Origin: an uncultured Eubacteriales bacterium
Lineage (GTDB): Bacteria; Bacillota; Clostridia; Peptostreptococcales; Anaerovoracaceae
NCBI GenBank assembly: GCA_902798745.1
Contig: CADBXM010000011.1
Span: 39,987 to 103,986 of the forward strand
Reading direction: 5' to 3'
Length of the DNA: 64,000 nucleotides
Below are positions 43,407 to 51,968 of this stretch, piece by piece (the first letter of the stretch is position 1; every line of letters starts with the position of its first letter). The translations under genes were made by a program, and so were the position numbers. A model generated the notes under the pieces. That model saw nothing but the letters and a program-made list of their open reading frames with translations. It was not told where the DNA came from and did no database searches.

Positions 43407-43461
43407 ATTTTACATTATGTAAAATATATTTGACATAATGTTATGTATGTGCTACTATACT
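43407..43461 (+). promoter_or_regulatory. promoter with two adjacent palindromes
   Basis: ATTTTACAT-T-ATGTAAAAT (43407-43425) and ACATAA-TG-TTATGT (43433-43446) are perfect palindromes sharing ACAT/ATGT. They flank and overlap TTGACA (43430-43435), which is 17 bases before TACTAT and 20 before TATACT. Plausible operator for the XRE regulator at 44114 (inference). Confidence 0.6.
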
Positions 43462-43537
43462 GACGACACAGAATACAGAAACGAATCGGAAAAAGATTTA
43501 TTTAAAAAATATATAGAAGAAAGGAAGGCATATAGAG

Positions 43538-44095
43538 GTGAACATTTACGGATTCTTGGGCTTCGTCTGCGGAGTTGCGGTATCAGTGCTGCTGGTGTGG
43601 GTTCTCCTGCGCAGATTCAATACAGATGGCAAAACAAAGACAGAATATGATGAGCGTCAAAAGGTGACGAGAGGCGTCGGCTTCATGTACGCGTTCTATG
43701 TGCTCGCGGCGTGGGTCGTGGTCCTGATAGCGATCGATATGATGGAAGTGAAACTTCCGGTCACCGATACGGTGCTGTACTTCACCGGCATCGTGGTCTC
43801 GGGATTGTTCCTCTCGTGGTACTGCATCATGCATGACGCGTACTGGGGCATGAACAGCAATGTGAAGTTTTACACCAGATTCCTTATCGCGATCGGCGCG
43901 CTCAACATCATCGCGGGCATCGGCGAGATCGTCAGCGGAGATATGGTCGTCGACGGTGTTCTGTCGAATCTCTTCATAAACTTCGAGGCGGGCATACTGA
44001 TCCTCGGGATCGGGGTGTTCCTGCTGATCAAGAAGCACAGAGATGGTAAAGACAGTGCCGAAGACGATGATGAAGTAACTGAGAGCGGAATTTAG
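43538..44095 (+). CDS. four- to five-helix membrane protein
   Basis: A 185-aa membrane protein with a GTG start at 43538 (GAAAGGAAGG upstream). After the first helix comes a conserved-looking cytoplasmic motif Y-D-E-R-Q-K-V-T-R-G, seen in small membrane proteins that sit next to XRE regulators (DUF2178/DUF3796-like). The tail is acidic (D-S-A-E-D-D-D-E-V-T-E). The regulator gene starts 18 bases later; the pair is a common two-gene unit in Firmicutes. Function unknown, possibly sensing for the regulator. Confidence 0.65.
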   Translation: MNIYGFLGFVCGVAVSVLLVWVLLRRFNTDGKTKTEYDERQKVTRGVGFMYAFYVLAAWVVVLIAIDMMEVKLPVTDTVLYFTGIVVSGLFLSWYCIMHDAYWGMNSNVKFYTRFLIAIGALNIIAGIGEIVSGDMVVDGVLSNLFINFEAGILILGIGVFLLIKKHRDGKDSAEDDDEVTESGI

Positions 44096-44113
44096 AAAAG
44101 GCGGGATAGACTC

Positions 44114-44314
44114 ATGAAAAATCTGCGAATGAAGGCCGCGAGGGTCTCTAAGGATCTTTCACAGGACCAACTCGCCAAGGCGATCGGTGTCTCGAGGCAG
44201 ACGATCAACGCGATAGAGAAGGGCGACTACAACCCAACGATCAATCTGTGCATCGCGATATGCAAGGCGCTGGACAAAACGCTCGATGAGCTGTTCTGGG
44301 AGGAGCAGGAATAG
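44114..44314 (+). CDS. XRE-family regulator, short
   Basis: A 66-aa Cro/C1-type DNA-binding protein, almost only the HTH: M-K-A-A-R-V-S-K-D-L-S-Q-D-Q-L-A-K-A-I-G then V-S-R-Q-T-I-N-A-I-E-K-G-D-Y-N-P-T. This is the YgzD-like group found next to small membrane proteins. The stop is immediately followed by the ATG of the next gene, so three genes are coupled. Likely binds the palindromes at 43407-43446. Confidence 0.9.
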   Translation: MKNLRMKAARVSKDLSQDQLAKAIGVSRQTINAIEKGDYNPTINLCIAICKALDKTLDELFWEEQE

Positions 44315-45217
44315 ATGGCGTGGCTTCTCATCGGATATATCATCATAATCAACATAGTCGCGTTCTGTCTGTTTGGCATCGACAAGTCGGCGGCGAAAGC
44401 CGGGCGTGAGCGCATCCCAAACAAGGTGCTTCTGGGACTTGCGGTAGCAGGCGGCTCGGCCGGAGCGCTGTTGGGCATGATCGTATTCAGGCATAAGACG
44501 CGCAAGTGGTACTACGCTAAAGTGGTGCCACTGCTTTTGCTTGTGCAGATCGCCATCGCCGTGTTCGGGCTGAGCGCATTTGTGGCAGCGACTGCTTCGA
44601 GAGATATCGCGGGGATGGACACCGGCAGTGTAGTGGATGGTGGAAGCGGGATCGACGCGGCGTGCATCGACGAGTGCAAAAGCATAGATCCGCAGTGCAT
44701 TCTGGTGCTTGGCTGCGCGGTTTGGGCAGACAACCAGCCTTCGCCAATGCTGAAGGACAGACTGGATACCGCGATCGAGCTTTACAATGCGGGAGTGGCG
44801 CCGAAGTTGCTTCTCAGCGGTGACAACAGCATAGTGGAGTACAGCGAGCCGGACTGCATGTTGCAATACGCTTTGGCGCAGGGTGTTCCTGCCGAGGACA
44901 TATTCCTGGACTACGCGGGCTTCTCCACATATGAGTCCTGCTACAGGGCCGAGGCTGTCTTCAAGGCCGAGCGTGTGATCGTGGTCACGCAGAAGTATCA
45001 TCTGTTCAGAGCTCTGCACATATGCGAGGCTCTGGGGATCGAGGCGAAAGGCTTCGCTTCGAACCAGCGTAAATACGCCGGTAGATACGTAAGGGAAGCG
45101 AGGGAAGTCCTCGCGCGAGACAAAGACTACGTGAAGTCGGCAGTTAAAGCGAAGCCGACTTTCCTCGGTGATGAAATACCGATCGATGGGGATGGCACCG
45201 TGACTCATATCAATTGA
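44315..45217 (+). CDS. DUF1294 - YdcF/SanA (DUF218) fusion
   Basis: A 300-aa fusion. Residues 1-70 are DUF1294 (A-F-C-L-F-G-I-D-K-S-A-A-K, G-G-S-A-G-A-L-L-G-M, R-H-K-T-R-K), a two-helix membrane domain. After another helix, residues about 125-290 are a YdcF-like domain: I-L-V-L-G-C-A-V-W, M-L-K-D-R-L-D-T-A-I-E-L-Y, K-L-L-L-S-G-D-N, T-Y-E-S-C-Y-R-A and V-T-Q-K-Y-H-L-F-R-A. The SanA/YdcF group is involved in envelope integrity and binds a nucleotide or sugar ligand. The fusion of both is unusual as far as I know. Starts directly after the regulator stop. Confidence 0.85.
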   Translation: MAWLLIGYIIIINIVAFCLFGIDKSAAKAGRERIPNKVLLGLAVAGGSAGALLGMIVFRHKTRKWYYAKVVPLLLLVQIAIAVFGLSAFVAATASRDIAGMDTGSVVDGGSGIDAACIDECKSIDPQCILVLGCAVWADNQPSPMLKDRLDTAIELYNAGVAPKLLLSGDNSIVEYSEPDCMLQYALAQGVPAEDIFLDYAGFSTYESCYRAEAVFKAERVIVVTQKYHLFRALHICEALGIEAKGFASNQRKYAGRYVREAREVLARDKDYVKSAVKAKPTFLGDEIPIDGDGTVTHIN

Positions 45218-45332
45218 GTACGGTCGGCAAAAGCCGTTCGGACGGCGGTTTATTTGCGGACGCGGAATCAGTATAATCATAGATGATTTCAAACAACGTA
45301 TAAGCGATTGTTGCGAATAAGGAGAATATAAC

Positions 45333-45803
45333 ATGAGCAAGAAATTCGAAACTCTAGTAGCGATCCTGAGCATAGTGGCGATTTGCCTGGCGCTGTGCGC
45401 GATCGTACAGGTGAATGTAGGCGCGAATAAGAGCGCGCAGGGTGAAGTCCAGGCGGGACAGAGCGTCGCGGAAGACCAGAGCGCGCCTGACGTTCAGTAC
45501 GTCCTGTACCTCGGAACAAATGACAAGGACACAAATGAGCCAGTGTTCCCGCCTGACGAAGCGAAGAAAGAAGCTGAAAAGATCCTGCTGAAGCACTTCG
45601 GCGGATACACGATACAGCAGGCTGACGGCGGCTGGGTCGACGGCGATACGGTATATACCGAGTACACGCTGGTCATCTATCTGAGCGATACCGACATAGA
45701 GAGCGTCCACGCCGCGGCGAGCGAGATGATCAAGACGTTCAACCAGAGTTCGGTGCTGATCCAGCAGAACCAGACCACGACCGAGTTCTACGCGGGAGAA
45801 TAA
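45333..45803 (+). CDS. membrane-anchored DUF3574 protein
   Basis: A 156-aa protein with one N-terminal membrane helix (I-L-S-I-V-A-I-C-L-A-L-C-A-I-V) and a compact C-terminal domain of about 100 residues: Y-V-L-Y-L-G-T-N-D-K-D, A-E-K-I-L-L-K-H-F-G-G-Y-T and V-Y-T-E-Y-T-L-V-I-Y-L. This matches DUF3574, a ferredoxin-like fold of unknown role. AAGGAG before the ATG. It lies 3 bases from the thioesterase gene, so the two are coupled. Confidence 0.75.
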   Translation: MSKKFETLVAILSIVAICLALCAIVQVNVGANKSAQGEVQAGQSVAEDQSAPDVQYVLYLGTNDKDTNEPVFPPDEAKKEAEKILLKHFGGYTIQQADGGWVDGDTVYTEYTLVIYLSDTDIESVHAAASEMIKTFNQSSVLIQQNQTTTEFYAGE

Positions 45804-45806
45804 CAA

Positions 45807-46565
45807 ATGAAACTGGTAAAAACTGACAGACTGGCAGCGAGCAGCTGCGGCGCGGATGTAAAGCTTTCCGTCGAGGGAGCGTTCCGCATAGTTGAAGATA
45901 TGGTCACGGAACTGATGGGCGACCAGCACATCGACGGTGTAACATGTATGCGCGAATACGGCGGCATGTGGGTCTTCGTGCGCAACAGGATCGAGATGCC
46001 ACAGTGTCTCGAGTGGATGGAAGAGTTCACGGTCACCAGCTACATCAGCTCATTTTCGAAGATCAGGCTCTACATCGACACCGTGATACATAAGAAGGAT
46101 TGCAGCGTTGCGCTGAAGTCCAGGCTCGAGCTTTGCGCGGTCGACCTTGAGACCGGCAAGATAAGGAAGTCCGAGAGCGTCGGCGTGGGCGAGAAGACTC
46201 CTGCCGAGGAGCCTATGTTCGAGATCGCGTATTCGAAGGAGAAGCCGGCGCGCGCAGATAAGATCGACGAGATCACAGTGCGTTCGGCAGACATCGATTA
46301 CTGCCACCACACCAACAACATATCATATGTACATTACTTCATGAACCAGATCGGGGTCGATGATCTGATCGAGCGCCCGGTCAAGGCGATCGAGGTGCAG
46401 TACGCGGCACAGACGCATGAGGGCGACAAGCTCGATGTCTATCGCTGCAGTTCGGGTAGCGCGGAAACCGGCACAGGCGGGGCGACCGAGACGAATAAGA
46501 CGAACGAGGCGTATGTGATCGAGATGGACGGAATAAAAGTTGTCAGCTGCATCATAACGCGCTAG
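45807..46565 (+). CDS. acyl-ACP thioesterase
   Basis: A 252-aa double hot-dog protein of the FatA/FatB type (PF01643). The catalytic region I-D-Y-C-H-H-T-N-N-I-S-Y-V-H-Y (about 167-181) gives the His and Asn positions; E-Y-G-G-M-W-V-F-V-R and W-M-E-E-F-T-V-T-S-Y are first-domain landmarks. It hydrolyses acyl-ACP to free fatty acids; in bacteria such enzymes tune acyl pools. The region V-Y-R-C-S-S-G-S-A-E-T-G-T-G-G near the end is a low-complexity insert. Not close to fab genes here. Confidence 0.85.
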   Translation: MKLVKTDRLAASSCGADVKLSVEGAFRIVEDMVTELMGDQHIDGVTCMREYGGMWVFVRNRIEMPQCLEWMEEFTVTSYISSFSKIRLYIDTVIHKKDCSVALKSRLELCAVDLETGKIRKSESVGVGEKTPAEEPMFEIAYSKEKPARADKIDEITVRSADIDYCHHTNNISYVHYFMNQIGVDDLIERPVKAIEVQYAAQTHEGDKLDVYRCSSGSAETGTGGATETNKTNEAYVIEMDGIKVVSCIITR

Positions 46566-46592
46566 TCGAATTGGTATTACCGAGGAAAACTG

Positions 46593-47483
46593 ATGCACGA
46601 TATCTGGAACCCGTGGCACGGATGTGTCAAATGCAGCGAAGGTTGCGAGAATTGCTATATGTACTTCCTCGATGACATGAGGGACAAGAAAGGCTCTGAG
46701 ATCTACCTGACTTCGAGCTTCAATTATCCTTTGTCCAAAGACCGAAAGGGAAGATACAAGATCCAGAGCGGCGAGAAGATCAGCGTCTGCATGACGTCGG
46801 ATTTTTTCCTCGAGGAGGCGGATGAGTGGCGCGGCAGAGCGTGGGATATCATGCGGACGAGAAGCGACGTGATATTCATTCTCGTAACGAAAAGGCCTGA
46901 GCGCGTTGCTGAAAGTCTTCCTGCGGACTGGGGAGACGGATGGGAAAACATCTTCCTGAACGTGACGACCGAGAACCAGAAGCGTGCTGATGGGCGCATG
47001 CCGATCCTGCTGGAGCTGCCGTTCAAGCACAAAGGCATCTACGTTGCGCCTATACTGGGGCCGGTGAAACTCGGCAGGTATCTCGACAGCGGACAGATCG
47101 AACAGGTGGTGTGCGGCGGAGAGAACTACGGCGGACAGCGGCCTTGCGACTTCGACTGGGTGAAGTCGCTGCGCGAGGAATGCGAGGCGCGCGATATTAC
47201 GTTCTGCTTCATGGAGACCGGTACGGTTTTCATAAAGGACGGCAAGAAGTATACGCTTAGTGGAAAACGCCTGCAGACGAGCCAGGCGCTGAAGTCAGGG
47301 ATGAATTATCAGGGCAAGCCGATGGAGTTCGAGCTGGTCGACAGCTGGGGGCTGCCGGTGCCCGAGGACATGCTGTACGTGAAGCATTACTGCGACAACT
47401 GCAGGGAGTGCGCGATGAAACTGATCTGCAACGGATGCAGCGATTGCGGTAAATGCAAAAGCAAAGACGGAGGTGCGAGATGA
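46593..47483 (+). CDS. DUF5131 (phage Gp37/Gp68-like) protein
   Basis: A 296-aa protein. W-N-P-W-H-G-C-V-K-C-S-E-G-C-E-N-C-Y (Cys11, 14, 18, 21) starts the DUF5131 family, which resembles radical-SAM proteins in its cysteine cluster; F-L-V-T-K-R-P-E-R-V-type and G-G-E-N-Y-G-G-Q-R-P blocks follow. This member has a Cys-rich C-terminal tail (Y-C-D-N-C-R-E-C and C-N-G-C-S-D-C-G-K-C). Relatives occur in phages and scattered in bacterial genomes, function unknown. Its stop overlaps the ATG of a 46-codon ORF. Confidence 0.85.
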   Translation: MHDIWNPWHGCVKCSEGCENCYMYFLDDMRDKKGSEIYLTSSFNYPLSKDRKGRYKIQSGEKISVCMTSDFFLEEADEWRGRAWDIMRTRSDVIFILVTKRPERVAESLPADWGDGWENIFLNVTTENQKRADGRMPILLELPFKHKGIYVAPILGPVKLGRYLDSGQIEQVVCGGENYGGQRPCDFDWVKSLREECEARDITFCFMETGTVFIKDGKKYTLSGKRLQTSQALKSGMNYQGKPMEFELVDSWGLPVPEDMLYVKHYCDNCRECAMKLICNGCSDCGKCKSKDGGAR

Positions 47484-47620
47484 TAAGCAAAGACTTTTTC
47501 AAAGACTGGAACTACAAAAAACATGCCAAATTCTGTACGGCGGTCTATCTCGGCCTGTACGCATTTGATATGTCGATCTCATATTTCATTATAAAGAAGC
47601 TGCTGAAGAAATACGATTAG
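47480..47620 (+). CDS. 46-aa small protein coupled to DUF5131 gene
   Basis: ATG at 47480 overlaps the TGA of the DUF5131 gene (ATGA), and GGAGG sits 8 bases before it. The product starts M-I-S-K-D-F-F-K-D-W-N-Y-K-K and has one amphipathic or membrane-like segment (A-V-Y-L-G-L-Y-A-F-D-M-S-I-S-Y-F-I-I) with a basic end K-K-L-L-K-K-Y. The overlap and strong ribosome site make it likely to be translated. Function unknown. Confidence 0.65.
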   Translation: MISKDFFKDWNYKKHAKFCTAVYLGLYAFDMSISYFIIKKLLKKYD

Positions 47621-47656
47621 AGCACATGGCATTGCTCGGTTGTAACGGTAAAGAAA

Positions 47657-49441
47657 CTATGAGGTGGCAGGATCTATAAACCTGTAGCCCGCGCCTATCG
47701 TGATCCATAGGAGTGGGCTTATTACTATAGAGGAGTCATTGAAAAAGAGCCCGACTGCATACGCGGTCATTATAAGGGCGATAAGCATGCATTCCGGCGA
47801 GCCATGTTTTCCTGCTCTTGCGGATCTGTGGATAAGTACCGCGAACAGGACTATGATCGCAAGCATCGCAAGGATGCCATTCTCAACGCCATACAACAAG
47901 AACGTGTTGTGTGGCTTTTCGATTATCGTAAGTGGACTCTCACAGTACTGAGCCTTCCCCACAAAGTCGTTTTGAGGGAAAGCCAGATAGAAATTGTCCG
48001 AACCATATCCGGTGATGAGGCTCAGGCCCGTCATCAGCGGAAGTGTCCTCGACCATATGTAGCCTCTGCCCGAGGCTGCAGATTCCAGGCCGTGCATGTC
48101 GACATATGGAATGTCCTCTGTCTCTTCGTAGTATCCGTTGCCCGAATATATCAGGTAGCCGTAGCCATCGAAATAGGCGAAACGAAACTCGGCGTCGCTT
48201 TCCTTGATAATGATCTCAGGGACTTCGTCTGGGACTCCGGAGACTTCTGATGTGATGAGCAGATCCTCAAGGCCCGCCACCGCTTTACGATCGTTGTCGA
48301 CTATCATCCCCGTGCCCGGATCGTATTTACCGTAATCACTGCCATCCCTGACGGAGCTGACTTTCAGCTGATCCGCATTCGAAACATCCTTGAATGCCAC
48401 CGTGACAGATATATCCGAAAGTTCGATGTTTACGGAGTCCTGACCCGTTTCAAGACCTGTGACTCTGCAGTTGACGCGATCCTGCCCCAAAGTCGTGAGT
48501 GACTCTCCAAGTCTGTCCCATGCGCCAAGTCCCATGATCGCATCGGTTGCCACGCCCACCAGAAGTATGGCCGCGACAAACGCGCATCCGGCCAGCATCT
48601 TTTTTTTGTCAGCAAGAATGGCGCCAATGTTCAGTATGATCCACAATATCGCCGCTGTCGTGAGCATGACGATGCCGATCCTAGATCTGGTCGCCACCAG
48701 CTCTGCGAAGCAAAGCGCGTCCAATACCGCAAGGCCGATCTGCCATCTGCGGCGTTTTACGGCGCCGATCGAATAAGTGATTAGAATGATCATCACCGCG
48801 AGATATATGGCGGCGTAATTCGGATTCGCCAAGGTGAGATAGACCCTGTTGTCACCGAGAATGTTAGAGATCTCGGAGCCGCGATATTCGGCCGGAAGAA
48901 TGATACTCTGTATGACCGGTGACGCAAAAGGATCGTGGCCCGTCATCTGCGCAAGCCCCACAAGGCACTCTATCGCTGCGGTAGCGATAGCGCCTTTCCA
49001 AACGATCCGTCGGACTTCGCGTGAGCCGATCACGTTGTATGTATACAGGGCCAGGACCAGATAGAAAAGCTTGGTTATCACTCCTTCAAACCTCTGATAT
49101 CCCCCGAGAAACGCGAGATGAGAATTCAGCGCAAAGATGCCGGATACCAGAAGAGAGAACGCCAGTACGGAAAAGCATACAGTCAAAACAAAGCAGGGAC
49201 GTGTCATGCGTCCCTGCTTCATATCGTAAACGATACGGCACAGCATATATGTGCCGACTGTTCCGAATACCAGCGACTTACTGTAGCTGAAAAAATCGAA
49301 GAACGGAATATCCGCGATAAATGTGCCGAAGCTGTCCCCGCTGTACTCATAGATGTGTCCGTATACCACGAATGGCAACAGGCATACCACGATCAGCAGC
49401 GGAGCGGCATTATGAAAATGTTTCTTCTTGTCAGGATCCAT
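47657..49441 (-). CDS. O-antigen ligase/polymerase family membrane protein
   Basis: A 594-aa membrane protein with about 12 helices. The Wzy_C landmarks are L-A-N-P-N-Y-A-A-I-Y-L-A with V-A-T-R-S-R-I-G-I-V (about 200-260) and, after a 160-residue extracytoplasmic beta-rich domain (roughly 310-450), S-G-R-G-Y-I-W-S-R-T and K-P-H-N-T-F-L-L-Y-G. In Gram-positives such proteins polymerise or attach surface polysaccharides. The ATG at 49441 is chosen over the TTG at 49444. It starts 7 bases after the stop of the secreted-protein gene. Confidence 0.85.
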   Translation of the reverse strand: MDPDKKKHFHNAAPLLIVVCLLPFVVYGHIYEYSGDSFGTFIADIPFFDFFSYSKSLVFGTVGTYMLCRIVYDMKQGRMTRPCFVLTVCFSVLAFSLLVSGIFALNSHLAFLGGYQRFEGVITKLFYLVLALYTYNVIGSREVRRIVWKGAIATAAIECLVGLAQMTGHDPFASPVIQSIILPAEYRGSEISNILGDNRVYLTLANPNYAAIYLAVMIILITYSIGAVKRRRWQIGLAVLDALCFAELVATRSRIGIVMLTTAAILWIILNIGAILADKKKMLAGCAFVAAILLVGVATDAIMGLGAWDRLGESLTTLGQDRVNCRVTGLETGQDSVNIELSDISVTVAFKDVSNADQLKVSSVRDGSDYGKYDPGTGMIVDNDRKAVAGLEDLLITSEVSGVPDEVPEIIIKESDAEFRFAYFDGYGYLIYSGNGYYEETEDIPYVDMHGLESAASGRGYIWSRTLPLMTGLSLITGYGSDNFYLAFPQNDFVGKAQYCESPLTIIEKPHNTFLLYGVENGILAMLAIIVLFAVLIHRSARAGKHGSPECMLIALIMTAYAVGLFFNDSSIVISPLLWITIGAGYRFIDPATS

Positions 49442-49448
49442 CAAATGC

Positions 49449-50222
49449 TTAGAGCTTGACCTTCAGATTTACAGGCTCGCCTTTCGAGGTAGACATTCCT
49501 CTGAAGTAATACACTGTACCTTTCTTCGTTGACTTCTTTGGTTTGTAAATCTTCTTTTTACTGGAGCTGACAGTCAAATACTTGGAACCTTTTTTCAGCT
49601 TTCCATCAAGGCGTATTCCATATTGTTCAGAGTCGAGTATCACGACGTACCCATACTTCTTGGCCAGCTGTGCTTCCGCTGCTGTTACTTTGTGCTGAAG
49701 CTTGAACTTGACAGACAATTTGTCTTTTGTGTTCTTGACCTTCGTGACTTTGAGCACTTCTACAGAAACGCCAAAACGACCAGGATCACTTCCCTTGTTT
49801 ACTGCTTTTTGGTACAGCTTTTCTTTCTTCTTGTTTTTAGCCGAGAAAGCCTTCGACTTGATGGTGAAGTCTCTTTCACCAACCGTCGTTGTTACGTTAT
49901 TCAAGGTTTGCTTGATCGTGACAGTGACCTTGCCACTCTTCTTGGCATAAAAGAAAAACCTAACACCTTCACCTGGATATTCATTGCCGTTAACGAGTTG
50001 CGCCACTTTTTTATCGGAAACGGTGGCAGTATATTTTGCGCCATCTACAGGATCCGCTACATCTGCGTAGAAACTAGTTCCCGGCTTTTTTCTTACCACG
50101 GTCTTTGAGCTAAAGGATACAGTCGGGCCGTTGGTATCGCCATAGGATAGGCTAGGGAACATAAATACTGTTGTCATAAACAGCATGCATATCAGGGCGA
50201 TAAGCTTCTTGCTACTCTTCAT
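49449..50222 (-). CDS. secreted lysine-rich Ig-like protein
   Basis: A 257-aa exported protein (signal ends near L-S-Y-G-D). The mature part is all-beta, with V-S-F-S-S-K-T-V-V-R-K-K-P-G and A-K-K-S-G-K-V-T-V-T-I-K as Big_2/Ig-like strands in the first half, then a second beta domain with K-F-K-L-Q-H-K-V-T. About 20 percent Lys by eye. AAAGGA precedes the ATG. It is the promoter-proximal gene of the pair with the O-antigen-ligase-like gene, so it may act on or bind the same polymer (inference). Confidence 0.7.
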   Translation of the reverse strand: MKSSKKLIALICMLFMTTVFMFPSLSYGDTNGPTVSFSSKTVVRKKPGTSFYADVADPVDGAKYTATVSDKKVAQLVNGNEYPGEGVRFFFYAKKSGKVTVTIKQTLNNVTTTVGERDFTIKSKAFSAKNKKKEKLYQKAVNKGSDPGRFGVSVEVLKVTKVKNTKDKLSVKFKLQHKVTAAEAQLAKKYGYVVILDSEQYGIRLDGKLKKGSKYLTVSSSKKKIYKPKKSTKKGTVYYFRGMSTSKGEPVNLKVKL

Positions 50223-50466
50223 AAGACATCCTTTCTACTTATACAATTACAATCGCTCTAACCATAATGTAGTTAACACTATAATCCCAACCATCATAAT
50301 AATGTTACCATTCACCCCTTTACTTTTCAATTGCTCCTGAGTCGTTCGCCATGACAGGTGACTTCTCAATGCTTTTAGCAGGAGGCTGAACGTTATGTTG
50401 ATGCGCTCGTGGAACCGTAGTGTTATAATATGTAACACGATGTTGCGGTGAAACAGGAAGATACAC

Positions 50467-51216
50467 ATGAGAAGCAAGATCTACGACATCATTGAAATAG
50501 GTGATGAATATCCGGGGCTGAACACGGCATATTCTGTTTTCATGCTTATATGCATAGCTCTTAGCCTGATACCTCTCGGATACAAAGAATCGACGGCGAC
50601 ACTGGTAGCGTTTGACAGGATCACTGTTACTATCTTTATCGTTGACTATATCCTCAGGCTCTTTACTGCGGATTGCAAGTTTGGACAGGGCGCGACTTCA
50701 TACGTCAAATATCCGTTTTCGCCTATGGCGATCATAGACTTGCTTTCGATACTGCCTTCACTGACTGTTGTCAACAACGCGTTAAAAGTTTTAAGACTCT
50801 TCAGATTCTTCAGATTGACTCGGTTCCTCCGCATTTCAAAAACTGTCAGAGTATTAAAAGTCGGCCGCTATTCAAAGTCCATCAACATTCTCGGGTCGGT
50901 AATAAGAAAATCGAAGGACTCACTTCTTTTGATCACCGGGCTCGCGATAGGGTACATAATTGCGACAGCGCTTATCATATTCAATGTTGAGCCTGAAACG
51001 TTCAACACATTCTTTGACGCTCTCTATTGGGCGACGGTATCTCTTACAACTGTAGGATATGGAGATATATACGCAGTTTCGATAGTCGGAAGAGCTATTG
51101 CGATGCTGTCATCATTCGTCGGCATAGCGATAGTTGCGCTCCCTTCGGGCGTAATTACCGCCGGATTTGTAGAGGAACTGGAATCCAGAAAAGCGCAAGG
51201 CGATTCCGATGAATGA
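50467..51216 (+). CDS. voltage-gated potassium channel
   Basis: A 249-aa six-helix channel. S4 is R-L-F-R-F-F-R-L-T-R-F-L-R-I (110-123) with regularly spaced Arg; the selectivity filter is T-T-V-G-Y-G-D (194-200); S6 ends A-L-P-S-G-V-I-T-A-G-F. No C-terminal RCK domain. It resembles KvAP-like bacterial channels and sets membrane potential or K+ balance. A -10-like TATAATATG is near 50427. It converges tail to tail with the next minus-strand gene, with no intervening base. Confidence 0.9.
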   Translation: MRSKIYDIIEIGDEYPGLNTAYSVFMLICIALSLIPLGYKESTATLVAFDRITVTIFIVDYILRLFTADCKFGQGATSYVKYPFSPMAIIDLLSILPSLTVVNNALKVLRLFRFFRLTRFLRISKTVRVLKVGRYSKSINILGSVIRKSKDSLLLITGLAIGYIIATALIIFNVEPETFNTFFDALYWATVSLTTVGYGDIYAVSIVGRAIAMLSSFVGIAIVALPSGVITAGFVEELESRKAQGDSDE

Positions 51217-51543
51217 TCAAGGAATATATACTATAGCAGTTTTGCGGAAAGCCTCTGCGATGCGCAGACAGGCTGAATAGAACAGACCCGCGGCATAGAC
51301 ATAAGCCAACACCATAGGGTCACGGAAACAAAGGCTACAGGAAAGAGCCAATAGAATATTGGCGATGCCAAATGCGAGATTCAAACGCCAGTGGCCTTTC
51401 ATTTTTTTTGCCTCTCTGGCGCGCATTATATCCACGATACCGGCGAAAAGATGGATGATCAACAGATACAACAGGATATATATTGTTGGGATCTCTTGCA
51501 GCGAGAACGCGAACATACCCAGGTCAAGCGCTTCTGATCCCAT
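51217..51543 (-). CDS. membrane protein, C-terminal part (possible frameshift partner of 51524-51697)
   Basis: A frame with three or four membrane helices: Y-I-L-L-Y-L-L-I-I-H-L-F-A-G-I, L-A-F-G-I-A-N-I-L-L-A-L and M-V-L-A-Y-V-Y-A-A-G. The likely start ATG at 51543 lies inside the previous frame, 20 bases before that frame's stop. Helix 1 of the usual four-helix layout is in the upstream frame, so a single gene split by a one- or two-base change is possible; translational coupling of two genes is the alternative. Function unknown. Confidence 0.5.
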   Translation of the reverse strand: MGSEALDLGMFAFSLQEIPTIYILLYLLIIHLFAGIVDIMRAREAKKMKGHWRLNLAFGIANILLALSCSLCFRDPMVLAYVYAAGLFYSACLRIAEAFRKTAIVYIP

Positions 51544-51697
51544 CCTGATCCAGCGCCGTAAACAGCACCGTTTTGATAACACTCCATATGCCAAAAATGA
51601 TCACGCCAAGTCCGACCACGGCAAGAATGTCGCAGTTCTTCCGCAGACTTAAGTGCAGCCCATCGTTGTTGATCATGTTTGAATTTTTGTTGTCCAT
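51524..51697 (-). CDS. membrane protein, N-terminal part
   Basis: 57 codons from ATG 51697: a polar start (D-N-K-N-S-N-M-I-N-N-D-G) and one helix, I-L-A-V-V-G-L-G-V-I-I-F-G-I-W-S-V-I, then a stop at 51524. It shares 20 bases with the following frame. Read together they would give about 160 residues with four or five helices, a normal size for a DUF membrane protein. Confidence 0.5.
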   Translation of the reverse strand: MDNKNSNMINNDGLHLSLRKNCDILAVVGLGVIIFGIWSVIKTVLFTALDQDGIRSA

Positions 51698-51797
51698 CAA
51701 GGCCTCGCCATGTTTGCGTTTCCTTCGATCATCCTTAGTGATTATAGCACACGGTGGAATTTGATTGTCCGCGGTATACACCTAAAGGAAAAACACT

Positions 51798-51968
51798 ATG
51801 TCGATTACCAGCAAGCTGTTATGCAGGATGTTCGCGCGGAGCGACAAAAAAAGAGACGCGGGTCTGACAACTCCCGGTGACGTAATAAGATATGATGATA
51901 TCGTGTACGGAGAGGACGCGAAAAAATGCAATGACGAAGAATGCGAGTTCTTCAGGAAGTGGATATAA
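51798..51968 (+). pseudogene. short ORF, possible 5' remnant of an alpha/beta-hydrolase gene
   Basis: 56 codons from ATG 51798 behind AAAGGA. L-T-T-P-G-D-V-I-R-Y-D-D-I-V-Y-G-E-D resembles the region before the first strand of esterase/lipase-type hydrolases (D-x-x-Y-G-x-D-x...), but the following L-D-V-Y-x-P part is missing and the frame ends 17 bases inside the kinase gene on the other strand. It could also be an intact small protein with C-N-D-E-E-C near its end. Confidence 0.4.

Noticed and set aside
44159-45373. A 404-codon minus-strand frame
   Set aside because: Antisense to the XRE and DUF1294-YdcF genes; no ribosome site or domain.
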